NCBI GenBank assembly: GCA_018398995.1
Contig: CP073759.1
Coordinates: 1 to 64,000 of the forward strand
Direction of reading: 5' to 3'
From: Methylophilaceae bacterium
Lineage (GTDB): Bacteria > Pseudomonadota > Gammaproteobacteria > Burkholderiales > Methylophilaceae
Length of the DNA: 64,000 bases
The position numbers and the translations under genes were made by a program. The notes under the pieces were generated by a model. The model was not told where the DNA came from. It searched no databases and saw only the letters and a program-made list of their open reading frames with translations. Positions 18,393 to 26,880 of this stretch are shown here, in pieces (position 1 is the stretch's first letter; the number at the start of each line of letters is the position of its first letter).

Positions 18393-20234
18393 TTAATCAG
18401 GTTGGATTTCCAGCAATGATTCATCGGGTGTTACGTTGTCACCTTTTTCGACATTGATAGAAACAACTGTACCAGAAGTGGATGCTTGAATTTCATTTTC
18501 CATCTTCATGGCTTCAATGACTAAGATGGAATCCCCCGCCTTGACTTTATCACCAATGGCTACTTTGATTGCCACAATAGTGCCTGGCATTGCTGTTGTT
18601 ACACAGCCTTTATGATGTGGGCGAGGGCGGCCACTTCTAGATTCTTTCTTTTTGACATTTGCGCCATTGCTTTGCAAGCCACCAGTCAACTCAATTTCAC
18701 TCAGTGTTTCTACCATCACCTCTTCAGCAACACCATCAACGGTTACGTAAATAGGACGCACTTCCTCACCGTCATGACCTGTGCCTGTTAATTTGATATG
18801 GAAGGTTTCACCATGCAAAGTTACATTAAATTCATTTGGCGCGTAACGTGGACCATTTGCATGTACATCCTCTTTCGACAACAAAGCTTCTGGTATTAAA
18901 GAGTTTGCATTGCGCTCTTGCAAAAAGGTTTCGCCAATATCAGGAAACATGGCATAAGTTAATACATCCTCTTCACTCTTTGCAATACGCTCAACATCAT
19001 TAGCCAATTTTTTCATTTCAGGCTTCAGTAAATCTGCAGGACGACATTCTATGACTTTAGCATCGCCAATTGCCATTCTCTGCACATCTGGATCAACTTC
19101 ACCAATCGGCTTACCGTATTGTCCTAAAAAGTAGTTTTTCACTTCATTGGTAATAGTAGAGTAGCGTTTACCAGTTAGGACGTTTAATACGGCTTGTGTA
19201 CCAACAATTTGTGATGTTGGAGTAACCAATGGCGGATAGCCTAAATCTTCACGCACACGCGGAATTTCTGCTAATACCGCATTCATTTTATCTAAAGATC
19301 CTTGCTCTTTAAGCTGATTACTCAAATTGGAAATCATCCCACCCGGCACTTGATTAACCAAAACACGGGTATCAACGCCTGTATAAGCGCTTTCAAATTG
19401 CCAATATTTTTTACGTACTTCACGGAAATACTCACTCACTTCTTGTACCGCGCCAATATCCAAGCCTGTATCATATTCTGTGCCTTGCAGCGCAGCGATA
19501 ATACTTTCGGTGGTTGGGTGACTTGCACCTTCACTGAAAGCAGAGTTGCATGTATCAATCATGGTTGCGCCATTTTCAACGCCGCGCATTAAATTCATAC
19601 TCGCTAAACCAGAGGTTGCATGGCTATGTAAATGAATAGGGATGCTAATCGTTTCACTAAGCGCTTTAACCAACTTGGCTGTCATTTGTGGCGTTAGTAA
19701 GCTTGCCATATCTTTAATCGCAAGCGTATCGCAACCCATCGCTTCTAATTCTTTTGCTAATTCAACAAAATGCGCAACATCATGTTTTGGACTAGTGGTG
19801 TAACTAATGGTCCCTTCAGCAATTTTCTTGGCTTTTTTAACTGCATCTATCGAGGTTTTAAGATTACGCATATCATTCATGGCATCAAAAATTCGGAATA
19901 CATCAACACCATTGTCGGCCGATTTTTGTACAAAAGCCTCAACAACATCATCAGAATAATGACGGTAACCTAATAAATTCTGTCCTCGCAATAGCATTTG
20001 AATACGGCTATTAGGTAGCGCTTTACGTAACTTAGACAATCGCTCCCAAGGATCTTCTTTTAAAAAGCGCACGCAAGCGTCAAATGTAGCACCACCCCAA
20101 GCCTCTAAAGACCAAAAGCCAATAGAATCAAGCTTAGCACAAATGGGGAGCATGTCATCTGTGCGCAAGCGCGTTGCAATCATGCATTGATGTCCGTCAC
20201 GTAATACTAGTTCTGTAATATTTACTTTTTTCAT
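18393..20234 (-). CDS. pycB: Pyruvate carboxylase subunit B (biotin-carrying carboxyltransferase)
   Basis: Carboxyltransferase half of a two-subunit pyruvate carboxylase, converting pyruvate to oxaloacetate. The 613-residue protein has an HMGL-like TIM barrel (ITELVLRDGHQ at the start, metal site and LHSHATSGLA near residue 205), the conserved PYC-OADA domain to about residue 430, and a C-terminal biotinyl domain with the biotinylated K577 in EAMKMEN. The oxaloacetate decarboxylase alpha subunit looks similar; with an adjacent biotin carboxylase and no membrane beta or gamma subunit, the carboxylase reading is favoured. 22 bases after pycA. Confidence 0.9.
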   Translation of the reverse strand: MKKVNITELVLRDGHQCMIATRLRTDDMLPICAKLDSIGFWSLEAWGGATFDACVRFLKEDPWERLSKLRKALPNSRIQMLLRGQNLLGYRHYSDDVVEAFVQKSADNGVDVFRIFDAMNDMRNLKTSIDAVKKAKKIAEGTISYTTSPKHDVAHFVELAKELEAMGCDTLAIKDMASLLTPQMTAKLVKALSETISIPIHLHSHATSGLASMNLMRGVENGATMIDTCNSAFSEGASHPTTESIIAALQGTEYDTGLDIGAVQEVSEYFREVRKKYWQFESAYTGVDTRVLVNQVPGGMISNLSNQLKEQGSLDKMNAVLAEIPRVREDLGYPPLVTPTSQIVGTQAVLNVLTGKRYSTITNEVKNYFLGQYGKPIGEVDPDVQRMAIGDAKVIECRPADLLKPEMKKLANDVERIAKSEEDVLTYAMFPDIGETFLQERNANSLIPEALLSKEDVHANGPRYAPNEFNVTLHGETFHIKLTGTGHDGEEVRPIYVTVDGVAEEVMVETLSEIELTGGLQSNGANVKKKESRSGRPRPHHKGCVTTAMPGTIVAIKVAIGDKVKAGDSILVIEAMKMENEIQASTSGTVVSINVEKGDNVTPDESLLEIQPD

Positions 20235-20256
20235 AGTTAAAAATCTTTTTTAATAA

Positions 20257-21675
20257 TTAAATGCCATTATGTGCTGCAATTGCAGCTGAAATTGCCGCTG
20301 CAATCAACTCTGGCGGAAGTTCTACTGCGTAGTTTGTTAACTCTGGATGCGACTCTACAAAGCTTGTATTAAAATTACCTGCTCTAAATTCTGGGTGGTT
20401 CATGATTTCTTGATAATATGGAATGGTTGTTTTAACACCGTAAACTTCAATATCATTTAAAGCACGCTTGCCACGTTCAACCACGCGCTCCCAATCTAAT
20501 GCCCATACGGTTAGTTTGGCACACATTGAATCATAGTAAGGCGGAATAACATAACCGGTATAAATAGCTGCATCCATGCGAACACCAGGCCCGCCTGGCG
20601 AGTAATAACGTGTAATTTTACCAAAGCTTGGTAAAAAGTCGTTTTTAGGGTCTTCGGCGTTAATACGGTATTCGATGGCAAAACCACGATAACTAATTTC
20701 ATTCTGTTTATAACGCAAGGGGAGACCAGATGCGATACGAATTTGCTCTTGCACAATATCAACACCAGTGATGGCTTCAGTAATGGTGTGCTCAACCTGT
20801 AATCGTGTATTCATTTCCATAAAATAGAAACGATTGTCTGAATCGAGTAAAAACTCAACTGTTCCCGCGTTGCGATAGCCAACCGCTTTTGCCGCTTTTA
20901 CTGCCAGATTACCAATATGTTCTCGCTGTGTTTTAGATAATTGTGGAGAGGGCGCAATTTCAATAAGCTTTTGATTGCGGCGTTGAATAGAACAATCGCG
21001 CTCGAAAAGATGCACTACTTCACCTTTATTATCGGCTAAAATTTGCACCTCAATATGGCGTGGATTAACAATACATTTTTCTAAAAACACCTCTGGCTTA
21101 CCAAATGCTTTACTCGCCTCTGATATAACTCGCTCATAATTATTGAGCAAATCAGCTTCAGAATCACAGCGACGGATGCCTCTGCCACCACCTCCGTTAG
21201 TTGCTTTTAACATTACTGGGTAGCCAATATTTCGAGCAAGGGTAACTGCCTCATCAAGGCTGGCTAAATTGCCATCACTGCCAGGTGTGCACGGAATGCC
21301 TGCACTGGTCATTGCGACACGGGCTTGAATCTTATCACCCATTTTACGAATAACTGCAGCGCTGGGGCCAATGAAAGCGATACCTCGTTTGGCGCAAATT
21401 TCTGCCAATTCAGGATTTTCTGATAAAAACCCGTAGCCAGGATGTAAAGCATCACAGCCTGCGGCTGTTGCAATATTGACTATATGATGGGCATTTAAGT
21501 AGCCCGCAACCGGGTCTGAGCCAACACTATATGCTTCATCAGCTTTTTTAACATGCAATGCTCGTCTGTCAGCATCTGTATAAATAGCAACTGATTTAAT
21601 ACCCATTTCTGAACAGGCACGCACGATACGAACGGCTATTTCCCCACGGTTTGCCACTAGGATTTTTTTGAACAC
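20257..21675 (-). CDS. pycA: Pyruvate carboxylase subunit A (biotin carboxylase)
   Basis: ATP-dependent biotin carboxylase. In 472 residues it has the N-terminal KKILVANRGEIAVRIVRA, the ATP-grasp glycine loop KATNGGGGRGIRR near residue 160, the metal-binding FYFMEMNTRLQVEHTITE around 285-300, and the C-terminal lid. It starts at GTG. Paired with pycB, it forms the split alpha4beta4-type anaplerotic carboxylase known in Pseudomonas and methylotrophs. A general accC for acetyl-CoA carboxylase is the alternative, but the partner argues against it. Confidence 0.9.
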   Translation of the reverse strand: MFKKILVANRGEIAVRIVRACSEMGIKSVAIYTDADRRALHVKKADEAYSVGSDPVAGYLNAHHIVNIATAAGCDALHPGYGFLSENPELAEICAKRGIAFIGPSAAVIRKMGDKIQARVAMTSAGIPCTPGSDGNLASLDEAVTLARNIGYPVMLKATNGGGGRGIRRCDSEADLLNNYERVISEASKAFGKPEVFLEKCIVNPRHIEVQILADNKGEVVHLFERDCSIQRRNQKLIEIAPSPQLSKTQREHIGNLAVKAAKAVGYRNAGTVEFLLDSDNRFYFMEMNTRLQVEHTITEAITGVDIVQEQIRIASGLPLRYKQNEISYRGFAIEYRINAEDPKNDFLPSFGKITRYYSPGGPGVRMDAAIYTGYVIPPYYDSMCAKLTVWALDWERVVERGKRALNDIEVYGVKTTIPYYQEIMNHPEFRAGNFNTSFVESHPELTNYAVELPPELIAAAISAAIAAHNGI

Positions 21676-21708
21676 ACTTAAGCTTTCTTTTGGACTTCTA
21701 ACTACTTG

Positions 21709-21736
21709 ATTGTATCATGTGGACTCTGACTGCCAA
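21709..21736 (-). promoter_or_regulatory. Predicted sigma-70 promoter of pycA-pycB
   Basis: On the minus strand TTGGCA (21731-21736) and TACAAT (21709-21714) are 16 bases apart, placing the transcript start about 30 bases before the pycA GTG. Pattern only. Confidence 0.5.
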
Positions 21737-21789
21737 ATACTAAAATCGGTAAATTTCCCGTAATCATTTACTTTACACAAGCATTTAAA

Positions 21790-22278
21790 ATGAAACCAAC
21801 ATTAATTAACAATCTAGATTTTGCAAAAAGGCAAGCGAAAATATCATCTGAAATTGATACTAGCACTTGCGAAAGACTGAATGATTTTATCGAAGATGAT
21901 GCACAATTAAAAAAACAGATTCATTACACACTTATTGGTAATACTGCCAAGTTTCATTTGCCGAGTTTAGCCCTTGAAATTAACGCATCATTGCCAGTAA
22001 TCTGTCAGCGATGTTTACAAAACATGCAGTTAGATTTGTCTTTGGCTTATGAGTATGTGATTGCTGACGCTGAGCCGGGCGCATTCGATAATGACGATGA
22101 AATTGATTGGCTAGAAACTGCGCGCGAGATGAATGTTAATGAACTAGTAGAAGATGAGTTATTAATGGCAATGCCATTAGGACCTATGCATGATTACGCG
22201 TGCAAACCACCATTGCAAGAAGAAGTTGAAAAGCCCAACCCTTTTGCAGTGCTGCAAAAACTAATGAGGACTGAGTAA
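21790..22278 (+). CDS. yceD: YceD family protein (DUF177), 23S rRNA accumulation
   Basis: A 162-residue protein of the YceD/DUF177 family, which in E. coli and plants is needed for normal 23S rRNA accumulation. The family cysteines are visible: ICQRC near residue 75 and the late DYACKPP, which may bind metal, followed by NPFAVLQKL. It precedes rpmF as in nearly all bacteria. Confidence 0.9.
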   Translation: MKPTLINNLDFAKRQAKISSEIDTSTCERLNDFIEDDAQLKKQIHYTLIGNTAKFHLPSLALEINASLPVICQRCLQNMQLDLSLAYEYVIADAEPGAFDNDDEIDWLETAREMNVNELVEDELLMAMPLGPMHDYACKPPLQEEVEKPNPFAVLQKLMRTE

Positions 22279-22358
22279 CGTTTTTCGGCTTCAATTTATA
22301 CAATATTGTGTGCTTTTTGTTTACAGAGACACAATAAATGGATTATTATTACGGATTG

Positions 22359-22397
22359 CCTGCTTGTAACACAGAGTTACGTCTAAATTGTGGCAGG
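22359..22397 (+). promoter_or_regulatory. Nested hairpin in the yceD-rpmF intergenic leader
   Basis: CCTGC (22359-22363) can pair with GCAGG (22393-22397), enclosing a second hairpin GTAAC (22366-22370) / GTTAC (22376-22380). It ends 26 bases before the rpmF ATG, where it could influence L32 translation or mRNA processing. Seen by eye; no known family assigned. Confidence 0.35.
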
Positions 22398-22423
22398 ATT
22401 AATTTTAAGCTTGGAGCATTATC

Positions 22424-22603
22424 ATGGCAGTTCAACAAAACAAAAAGTCACCTTCAAAGCGTGGCATGCACCGTTCACACGACTTTTTAGTGAACCCACC
22501 ACTAGCCGTTGAGCCTACAACAGGCGAAACACATTTACGTCACCATGTAAGCCCTAGCGGTTTTTATCGTGGTCGTAAAGTAATGTCAACAAAAGGCGAG
22601 TAA
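22424..22603 (+). CDS. rpmF: 50S ribosomal protein L32
   Basis: A 59-residue ribosomal protein starting [18 protein letters not shown], the diagnostic L32 N-terminus, and ending [11 protein letters not shown]. It lacks the four zinc cysteines found in some L32 proteins (C-minus form, as in E. coli). GGAG lies seven bases before the ATG. Small basic cytosolic protein at the peptidyl-transferase side of the large subunit, co-transcribed with yceD. Confidence 0.97.
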   Translation: MAVQQNKKSPSKRGMHRSHDFLVNPPLAVEPTTGETHLRHHVSPSGFYRGRKVMSTKGE

Positions 22604-22631
22604 TTTAAGCGCAAGCAAACACATTGCTGAT

Positions 22632-22665
22632 TAACGCCGCGTTTATGTACTAAGACGCGGCGTTA
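22632..22665 (+). terminator. Strong GC-rich hairpin after rpmF
   Basis: An 11-base perfect stem, TAACGCCGCGT (22632-22642) with ACGCGGCGTTA (22655-22665), around a 12-base loop, 28 bases after the rpmF stop. The downstream T-tract is weak, so it may be a leaky terminator or a 3' stabiliser before plsX. Confidence 0.55.
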
Positions 22666-22693
22666 GTTTATATAAAGCAATCAAGTAGCTAAA

Positions 22694-22722
22694 TTGACAT
22701 TTATCTCAGCATCACTTCTAAT
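22694..22722 (+). promoter_or_regulatory. Predicted sigma-70 promoter of the plsX-fab operon
   Basis: Consensus TTGACA (22694-22699) and TCTAAT (22717-22722) with a 17-base spacer, giving a leader of about 40 bases to the plsX ATG. ATGTCA (22725-22730) and TGACAT (22744-22749) form an inverted repeat just downstream that could be an operator; this second point is speculative. Confidence 0.55.
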
Positions 22723-22770
22723 GCATGTCAACGTTATTTTTAATGACATCGCGGTCAAGCAAGAGGTCTC

Positions 22771-23817
22771 ATGGATATTACAATAGCAATTGACGCAATG
22801 GGTGGGGATCATGGACCACATGTCACCGTTCCAGCAGCGCTACGTGCGCTAAAGGAAGACGATCAATTAAATATCGTTTTAGTCGGTTTAGAAGACGCGA
22901 TTATGGCGGAGTTGAAAGCGCACAAAGTATCAGTAAGTTCTCGTTTACGCATTCATCATGCTAGCGAAGTCGTGCTCATGGATGAGTCTCCACAAAGCGC
23001 AATGAAAAACAAAAAAGATTCATCTATGCGTGTCGCCATTAACCTCACTAAAAACGGTGAAGCAAATGCTTGCGTCAGTGCAGGGAATACTGGCGCTTTG
23101 ATGGCAACTGCTCGTTTTGTACTAAAAACATTACCAGGCATTGAACGTCCGGCGATTGCTTCAGCTTTGCCTTCTGAAAAAGGCAGCACTTATATGTTGG
23201 ATCTTGGCGCTAATGCAGACTGTACAGCAGAACAATTATTACAATTTGCAGTCATGGGAGCAATGTTGGTTAGCTGTGTTGAACATAAAGATAATCCTTC
23301 TATTGGTTTACTCAATATTGGCTCGGAAGATATTAAAGGTAATGAGGTTGTAAAAAGAGCAGGTGAACTACTTAGAAAAAGTCATCTAAATTTTTACGGC
23401 AATATTGAAGGTGATGATATTTTTAAAGGTACAACCGATTTGGTCGTCTGTGATGGCTTTGTTGGTAATGTATCCTTAAAAACGACTGAAGGACTGGCGC
23501 ACATGATGGGCAAATTCCTTACGCAAGAATTCAAAAAAAACTGGCTGTCAAAGCTTATGGCACTATGTGCCATGCCTGTACTGCACGCATTTAAGAGACG
23601 CTTGGACCCGCGTCAATACAACGGGGCAAGCTTTTTGGGTTTACGTGGTGTCGTTGTTAAAAGCCATGGTGGTGCTGATGATGTCGCCTTTTATCATGCA
23701 ATTCATGTTGCCATTGAAGAAGCTAGAAATGGTGTTTTACGTCGAATTACAGAGCAATTAGAAATTGAACACCTGCAAAAAGATGTGCCCAATACAACTT
23801 TAACAGCTGCAACTTAA
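22771..23817 (+). CDS. plsX: Phosphate acyltransferase PlsX
   Basis: Makes acyl-phosphate from acyl-ACP for glycerolipid synthesis, linking fatty acid synthesis to phospholipids. In 348 residues: [12 protein letters not shown] at the start, [28 protein letters not shown] around 85-110, [10 protein letters not shown] near 147, and [10 protein letters not shown] near the C-terminus. Peripheral membrane protein. First gene of plsX-fabH-fabD-fabG-acpP-fabF. Confidence 0.97.
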   Translation: MDITIAIDAMGGDHGPHVTVPAALRALKEDDQLNIVLVGLEDAIMAELKAHKVSVSSRLRIHHASEVVLMDESPQSAMKNKKDSSMRVAINLTKNGEANACVSAGNTGALMATARFVLKTLPGIERPAIASALPSEKGSTYMLDLGANADCTAEQLLQFAVMGAMLVSCVEHKDNPSIGLLNIGSEDIKGNEVVKRAGELLRKSHLNFYGNIEGDDIFKGTTDLVVCDGFVGNVSLKTTEGLAHMMGKFLTQEFKKNWLSKLMALCAMPVLHAFKRRLDPRQYNGASFLGLRGVVVKSHGGADDVAFYHAIHVAIEEARNGVLRRITEQLEIEHLQKDVPNTTLTAAT

Positions 23818-23828
23818 GTAAAAAGCAT

Positions 23829-24773
23829 ATGACTCACTCAAGAATTGTTGGTACTGGCAGTTATCTACCAAGTAAAATATTGTCTAATAAAGATCTAGAA
23901 TCTATGGTGGACACCACCGATGATTGGATATTCTCACGCACAGGTATTCGAGAACGTCATATTGCAGCTTCAAATGAGTTGACTAGTGACTTGGCGACTG
24001 CAGCAGCAAATCAGGCATTCGAAAGTGCTGGTATTGTCGTAGATGAAATTGATTTAATTCTAGTTGCAACCACAACACCGGATAAAATATTTCCAAGTGT
24101 TGCAACGATTGTGCAAAGAAAAATTGGCGCATCTAATTGTGCCGCGTTTGACATTCAAGCTGTGTGTAGTGGTTTTGTCTATGCACTGGCCACCGCCAAC
24201 AATTTTATAAAGGCTGGCTCTAGCAAATGTGTGCTGGTTATTGGTGCCGACACGTTTTCTCGCATCACGGATTATAAGGATAGAAGTAACTGTATTTTGT
24301 GGGGCGATGGGGCAGGTGCTGTTATTGTCAAAGCATCAGCCGAGCGGGGCATTATTTCAACACACCTGTATGCAGATGGTCATTATGAGCGTATGTTGCA
24401 TGTACCGCGCAAAGAAGATGGTAGAGATACGGTTGAAATGGAAGGTTCTGCAGTGTTTAAAATGGCAGTGAATACGCTAGACCAAATAGTAGATGAAACT
24501 TTAGCTGCTAACAATATGGAAAAATCAGATATTGACTGGCTTGTCCCTCATCAGGCTAATATTCGTATATTGCAAGCAACTGCTAAAAAATTAAACATGA
24601 GTATGGACAAAGTGGTTGTCACAGTAGATAAACACGGCAACACTTCTGCAGCTTCAATCCCATTGGCATTAGATGTAGCGGTTCGCGATGGCCGCATAAA
24701 ACGTGGCGAAGTACTATTAATGGAAGCATTCGGCGGCGGGTTTACTTGGGGATCTGCATTAGTAATATACTAA
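23829..24773 (+). CDS. fabH: Beta-ketoacyl-ACP synthase III
   Basis: Starts fatty acid synthesis by condensing acetyl-CoA with malonyl-ACP. The 314-residue thiolase-fold enzyme has the catalytic triad in sequence: Cys in [11 protein letters not shown] (about residue 113), His in VPHQANIRI (about 240) and Asn in KHGNTSAAS (about 270). It starts 11 bases after plsX. Confidence 0.97.
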   Translation: MTHSRIVGTGSYLPSKILSNKDLESMVDTTDDWIFSRTGIRERHIAASNELTSDLATAAANQAFESAGIVVDEIDLILVATTTPDKIFPSVATIVQRKIGASNCAAFDIQAVCSGFVYALATANNFIKAGSSKCVLVIGADTFSRITDYKDRSNCILWGDGAGAVIVKASAERGIISTHLYADGHYERMLHVPRKEDGRDTVEMEGSAVFKMAVNTLDQIVDETLAANNMEKSDIDWLVPHQANIRILQATAKKLNMSMDKVVVTVDKHGNTSAASIPLALDVAVRDGRIKRGEVLLMEAFGGGFTWGSALVIY

Positions 24774-24811
24774 TTAATTCAATAAATTATATAGATTATT
24801 AAAAGTAAATT

Positions 24812-25732
24812 ATGACTAAATCAGCATTATTTTTTCCGGGTCAAGGTTCTCAATCTGTTGGCATGATGTCTGGATTTGACGGCATTGCTATTGTTAAACA
24901 AACATTCGATGAAGCATCTGATTTGTTGGGCGTTAATTTTTGGCAGATGATTACAGAAGAAAATGAATTATTGAACCAAACACAACATACACAGCCATTA
25001 ATGTTAGCTGCCGGTGTTGCTAGTTGGCGTGTATACCAAATTATGAAGGGCGAAATACCTGTTTTTTTAGCAGGGCACAGTTTGGGTGAATATACAGCTT
25101 TGGTAGCTGCAGATGCAATAAGCTTTGCCGATGCATTGCCTTTGGTTAAATATCGCGCAGTGGCTATGCAAAACGCGGTACCAGCAGGCGTTGGTGCTAT
25201 GGCGGCTATTTTAGGTCTCGATGATGAAACGGTGAATGCTGTTTGCGCACAAAGTGCACAAGGCGAAATCGTGACGCCAGTTAATTTAAATTCACCAGGA
25301 CAAGTAGTGATTGCTGGCAATAAAGCCGCAGTTGAACGCGCCATGATGTTGGCAAAAGAAAAAGGGGCTAAACGCGCTATACAGCTACCTGTTAGCGTAC
25401 CTTCACATTGTGAATTGATGTTACCAGCAGCAGAGCAACTTGCAGATTATTTAAAAAATGTGCAGATTAATCCACCAACTATTCCCGTGCTACACAATGC
25501 AGATGTTGTCTCGTACAATGAGCCAGAAAAAATCAAAGATGCATTAGTGCGTCAATTATATTCGCCAGTGCGCTGGGTAGAAACTGTACAATTTCTACAC
25601 CGTTTACAAATCACTAAAACAGCAGAATGTGGGCCAGGCAAAGTGTTGGCAGGCTTAACCAAGCGCATTGTGGCGGATATACCATGTGCTGCGCTGATCA
25701 GTATTGATGCTGTCGCTGAATATAATTCGTAA
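24812..25732 (+). CDS. fabD: Malonyl-CoA:ACP transacylase
   Basis: Transfers malonyl groups from CoA to ACP. The 306-residue product carries FFPGQGSQSVGM at the start, the catalytic serine in AGHSLGEYTALV (about residue 92) and the catalytic histidine in PSHCELM (about 200). Third gene of the fab operon. Confidence 0.97.
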   Translation: MTKSALFFPGQGSQSVGMMSGFDGIAIVKQTFDEASDLLGVNFWQMITEENELLNQTQHTQPLMLAAGVASWRVYQIMKGEIPVFLAGHSLGEYTALVAADAISFADALPLVKYRAVAMQNAVPAGVGAMAAILGLDDETVNAVCAQSAQGEIVTPVNLNSPGQVVIAGNKAAVERAMMLAKEKGAKRAIQLPVSVPSHCELMLPAAEQLADYLKNVQINPPTIPVLHNADVVSYNEPEKIKDALVRQLYSPVRWVETVQFLHRLQITKTAECGPGKVLAGLTKRIVADIPCAALISIDAVAEYNS

Positions 25733-25762
25733 TCCCATTTTAAAATTTAAAAGGTTTTAACA

Positions 25763-26506
25763 ATGTCATTAGAAAATCAAATAGCACTAGTTACAGGCGC
25801 TAGTCGCGGCATAGGCGCTGCTATCGCACAAACATTAGGTAAACAAGGTGCAATCGTCATTGGCACTGCAACCTCATCCTCTGGTGCGGAAAAAATCTCT
25901 TCCGCTTTGAAAGAGGCCAGCATCAAAGGTATTGGTGTTGCTTTAGATGTCAATAATACCGAACAAATTGAGGCGGTATTAAAACAAATTACAGATCAAT
26001 TTGGCATCATTAGCGTTTTAGTTAACAACGCGGGTATCACAAAAGACACCTTAATGATGCGTATGTCTGATGAGGATTGGGATGCAGTAATTTCAACAAA
26101 TCTCAGCTCCGTCTACCGCATGAGCAAAGCTGTTTTGCGTCCGATGATGAAAGCAAGAACAGGCCGTATTATTAGCATATCCAGTGTAGTAGGTCACATG
26201 GGTAACGCTGGTCAAGCTAACTATGCAGCAGCAAAAGCTGGAATGGCTGGCTTTTCTAAGTCCTTAGCAGCTGAAGTAGGCAGTAGAGGTATTACAGTAA
26301 ACTGTGTCGCGCCCGGATTTATTGATACCGATATGACTGCGGAGCTACCAGAAGATATCAAAACGCAGATGCTTGCTCGCATTCCATTAAATCGATTAGG
26401 TAATGTGAATGAAATAGCAGCGACCGTGGCATTTTTAGCATCGCCAAGTGCCGCTTATATTTCAGGAGAAACTATCCATGTGAATGGTGGCATGTACATG
26501 GCTTAA
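25763..26506 (+). CDS. fabG: 3-oxoacyl-ACP reductase
   Basis: NADPH-dependent short-chain dehydrogenase that reduces beta-ketoacyl-ACP. At 247 residues it has TGASRGIGAAIA (cofactor loop), LVNNAGIT, SISSVVGHMGNAGQANYAAAK with the Ser-Tyr-Lys triad, and the C-terminal HVNGGMYM typical of FabG rather than generic SDRs. AAAAGG precedes the ATG. Confidence 0.96.
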   Translation: MSLENQIALVTGASRGIGAAIAQTLGKQGAIVIGTATSSSGAEKISSALKEASIKGIGVALDVNNTEQIEAVLKQITDQFGIISVLVNNAGITKDTLMMRMSDEDWDAVISTNLSSVYRMSKAVLRPMMKARTGRIISISSVVGHMGNAGQANYAAAKAGMAGFSKSLAAEVGSRGITVNCVAPGFIDTDMTAELPEDIKTQMLARIPLNRLGNVNEIAATVAFLASPSAAYISGETIHVNGGMYMA

Positions 26507-26524
26507 ATGGCGCAAAATAATTTT

Positions 26525-26552
26525 TTGTATTCTGCTAGAGTTTTGCTAGAAT
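26525..26552 (+). promoter_or_regulatory. Predicted acpP promoter inside a dyad and a direct repeat
   Basis: TTGTAT (26525-26530) and TAGAAT (26547-26552) with a 16-base spacer. The same bases hold an inverted repeat, GTATTCT (26527-26533) / AGAATAC (26548-26554), and a direct repeat TGCTAGA (26533-26539 and 26544-26550) with an 11-base period, about one helical turn. This suggests a regulator binding site over the promoter, giving acpP its own control within the fab operon. Confidence 0.5.
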
Positions 26553-26558
26553 ACGCAC

Positions 26559-26580
26559 TTAGCTGAGTAAGCTAATTTTT
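26559..26580 (+). promoter_or_regulatory. Hairpin at the predicted 5' end of the acpP transcript
   Basis: TTAGCT (26559-26564) pairs with AGCTAA (26570-26575) around GAGTA, followed by five T. It begins where the acpP promoter would start transcription (seven bases after the -10). It could be a 5' stabilising stem-loop for an abundant mRNA, or a short terminator for read-through from fabG. Confidence 0.4.
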
Positions 26581-26598
26581 AATCAAAGGGGTAAATGG

Positions 26599-26835
26599 AT
26601 GTCTGACATCGAACAACGCGTAAAAAAAATAGTTTGTGAACAATTAGGTTCTAATGAAGCTGACGTAAAAAGCGAATCGTCATTTGTTGATGATTTAGGT
26701 GCTGATTCACTCGATACAGTTGAGTTGGTAATGGCTTTAGAAGAGGAGTTCGACACAGAGATTCCTGATGAAGAAGCTGAGAAAATCACCACTGTTAAGC
26801 TTGCTGTTGACTACATCAACGCAAACCTCAAATAA
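26599..26835 (+). CDS. acpP: Acyl carrier protein
   Basis: Small acidic carrier of growing acyl chains for fatty acid, phospholipid and lipid A synthesis. 78 residues, four-helix fold, with the phosphopantetheine serine in [11 protein letters not shown] (about residue 37). AAGGGG is seven bases before the ATG. An own promoter upstream and hairpins on both sides fit the very high expression expected of ACP. Confidence 0.98.
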   Translation: MSDIEQRVKKIVCEQLGSNEADVKSESSFVDDLGADSLDTVELVMALEEEFDTEIPDEEAEKITTVKLAVDYINANLK

Positions 26836-26844
26836 ATTCAAATT

Positions 26845-26870
26845 AACCAGCCCTTGTAAAAGAGCTGGTT
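26845..26870 (+). terminator. Hairpin between acpP and fabF
   Basis: AACCAGC (26845-26851) pairs with GCTGGTT (26864-26870) across 12 bases, ten bases before the fabF ATG. The T-run is short, so it probably acts as an attenuator or processing signal that makes acpP mRNA more abundant than fabF mRNA. Confidence 0.5.
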
Positions 26871-26880
26871 TCTAAACATT

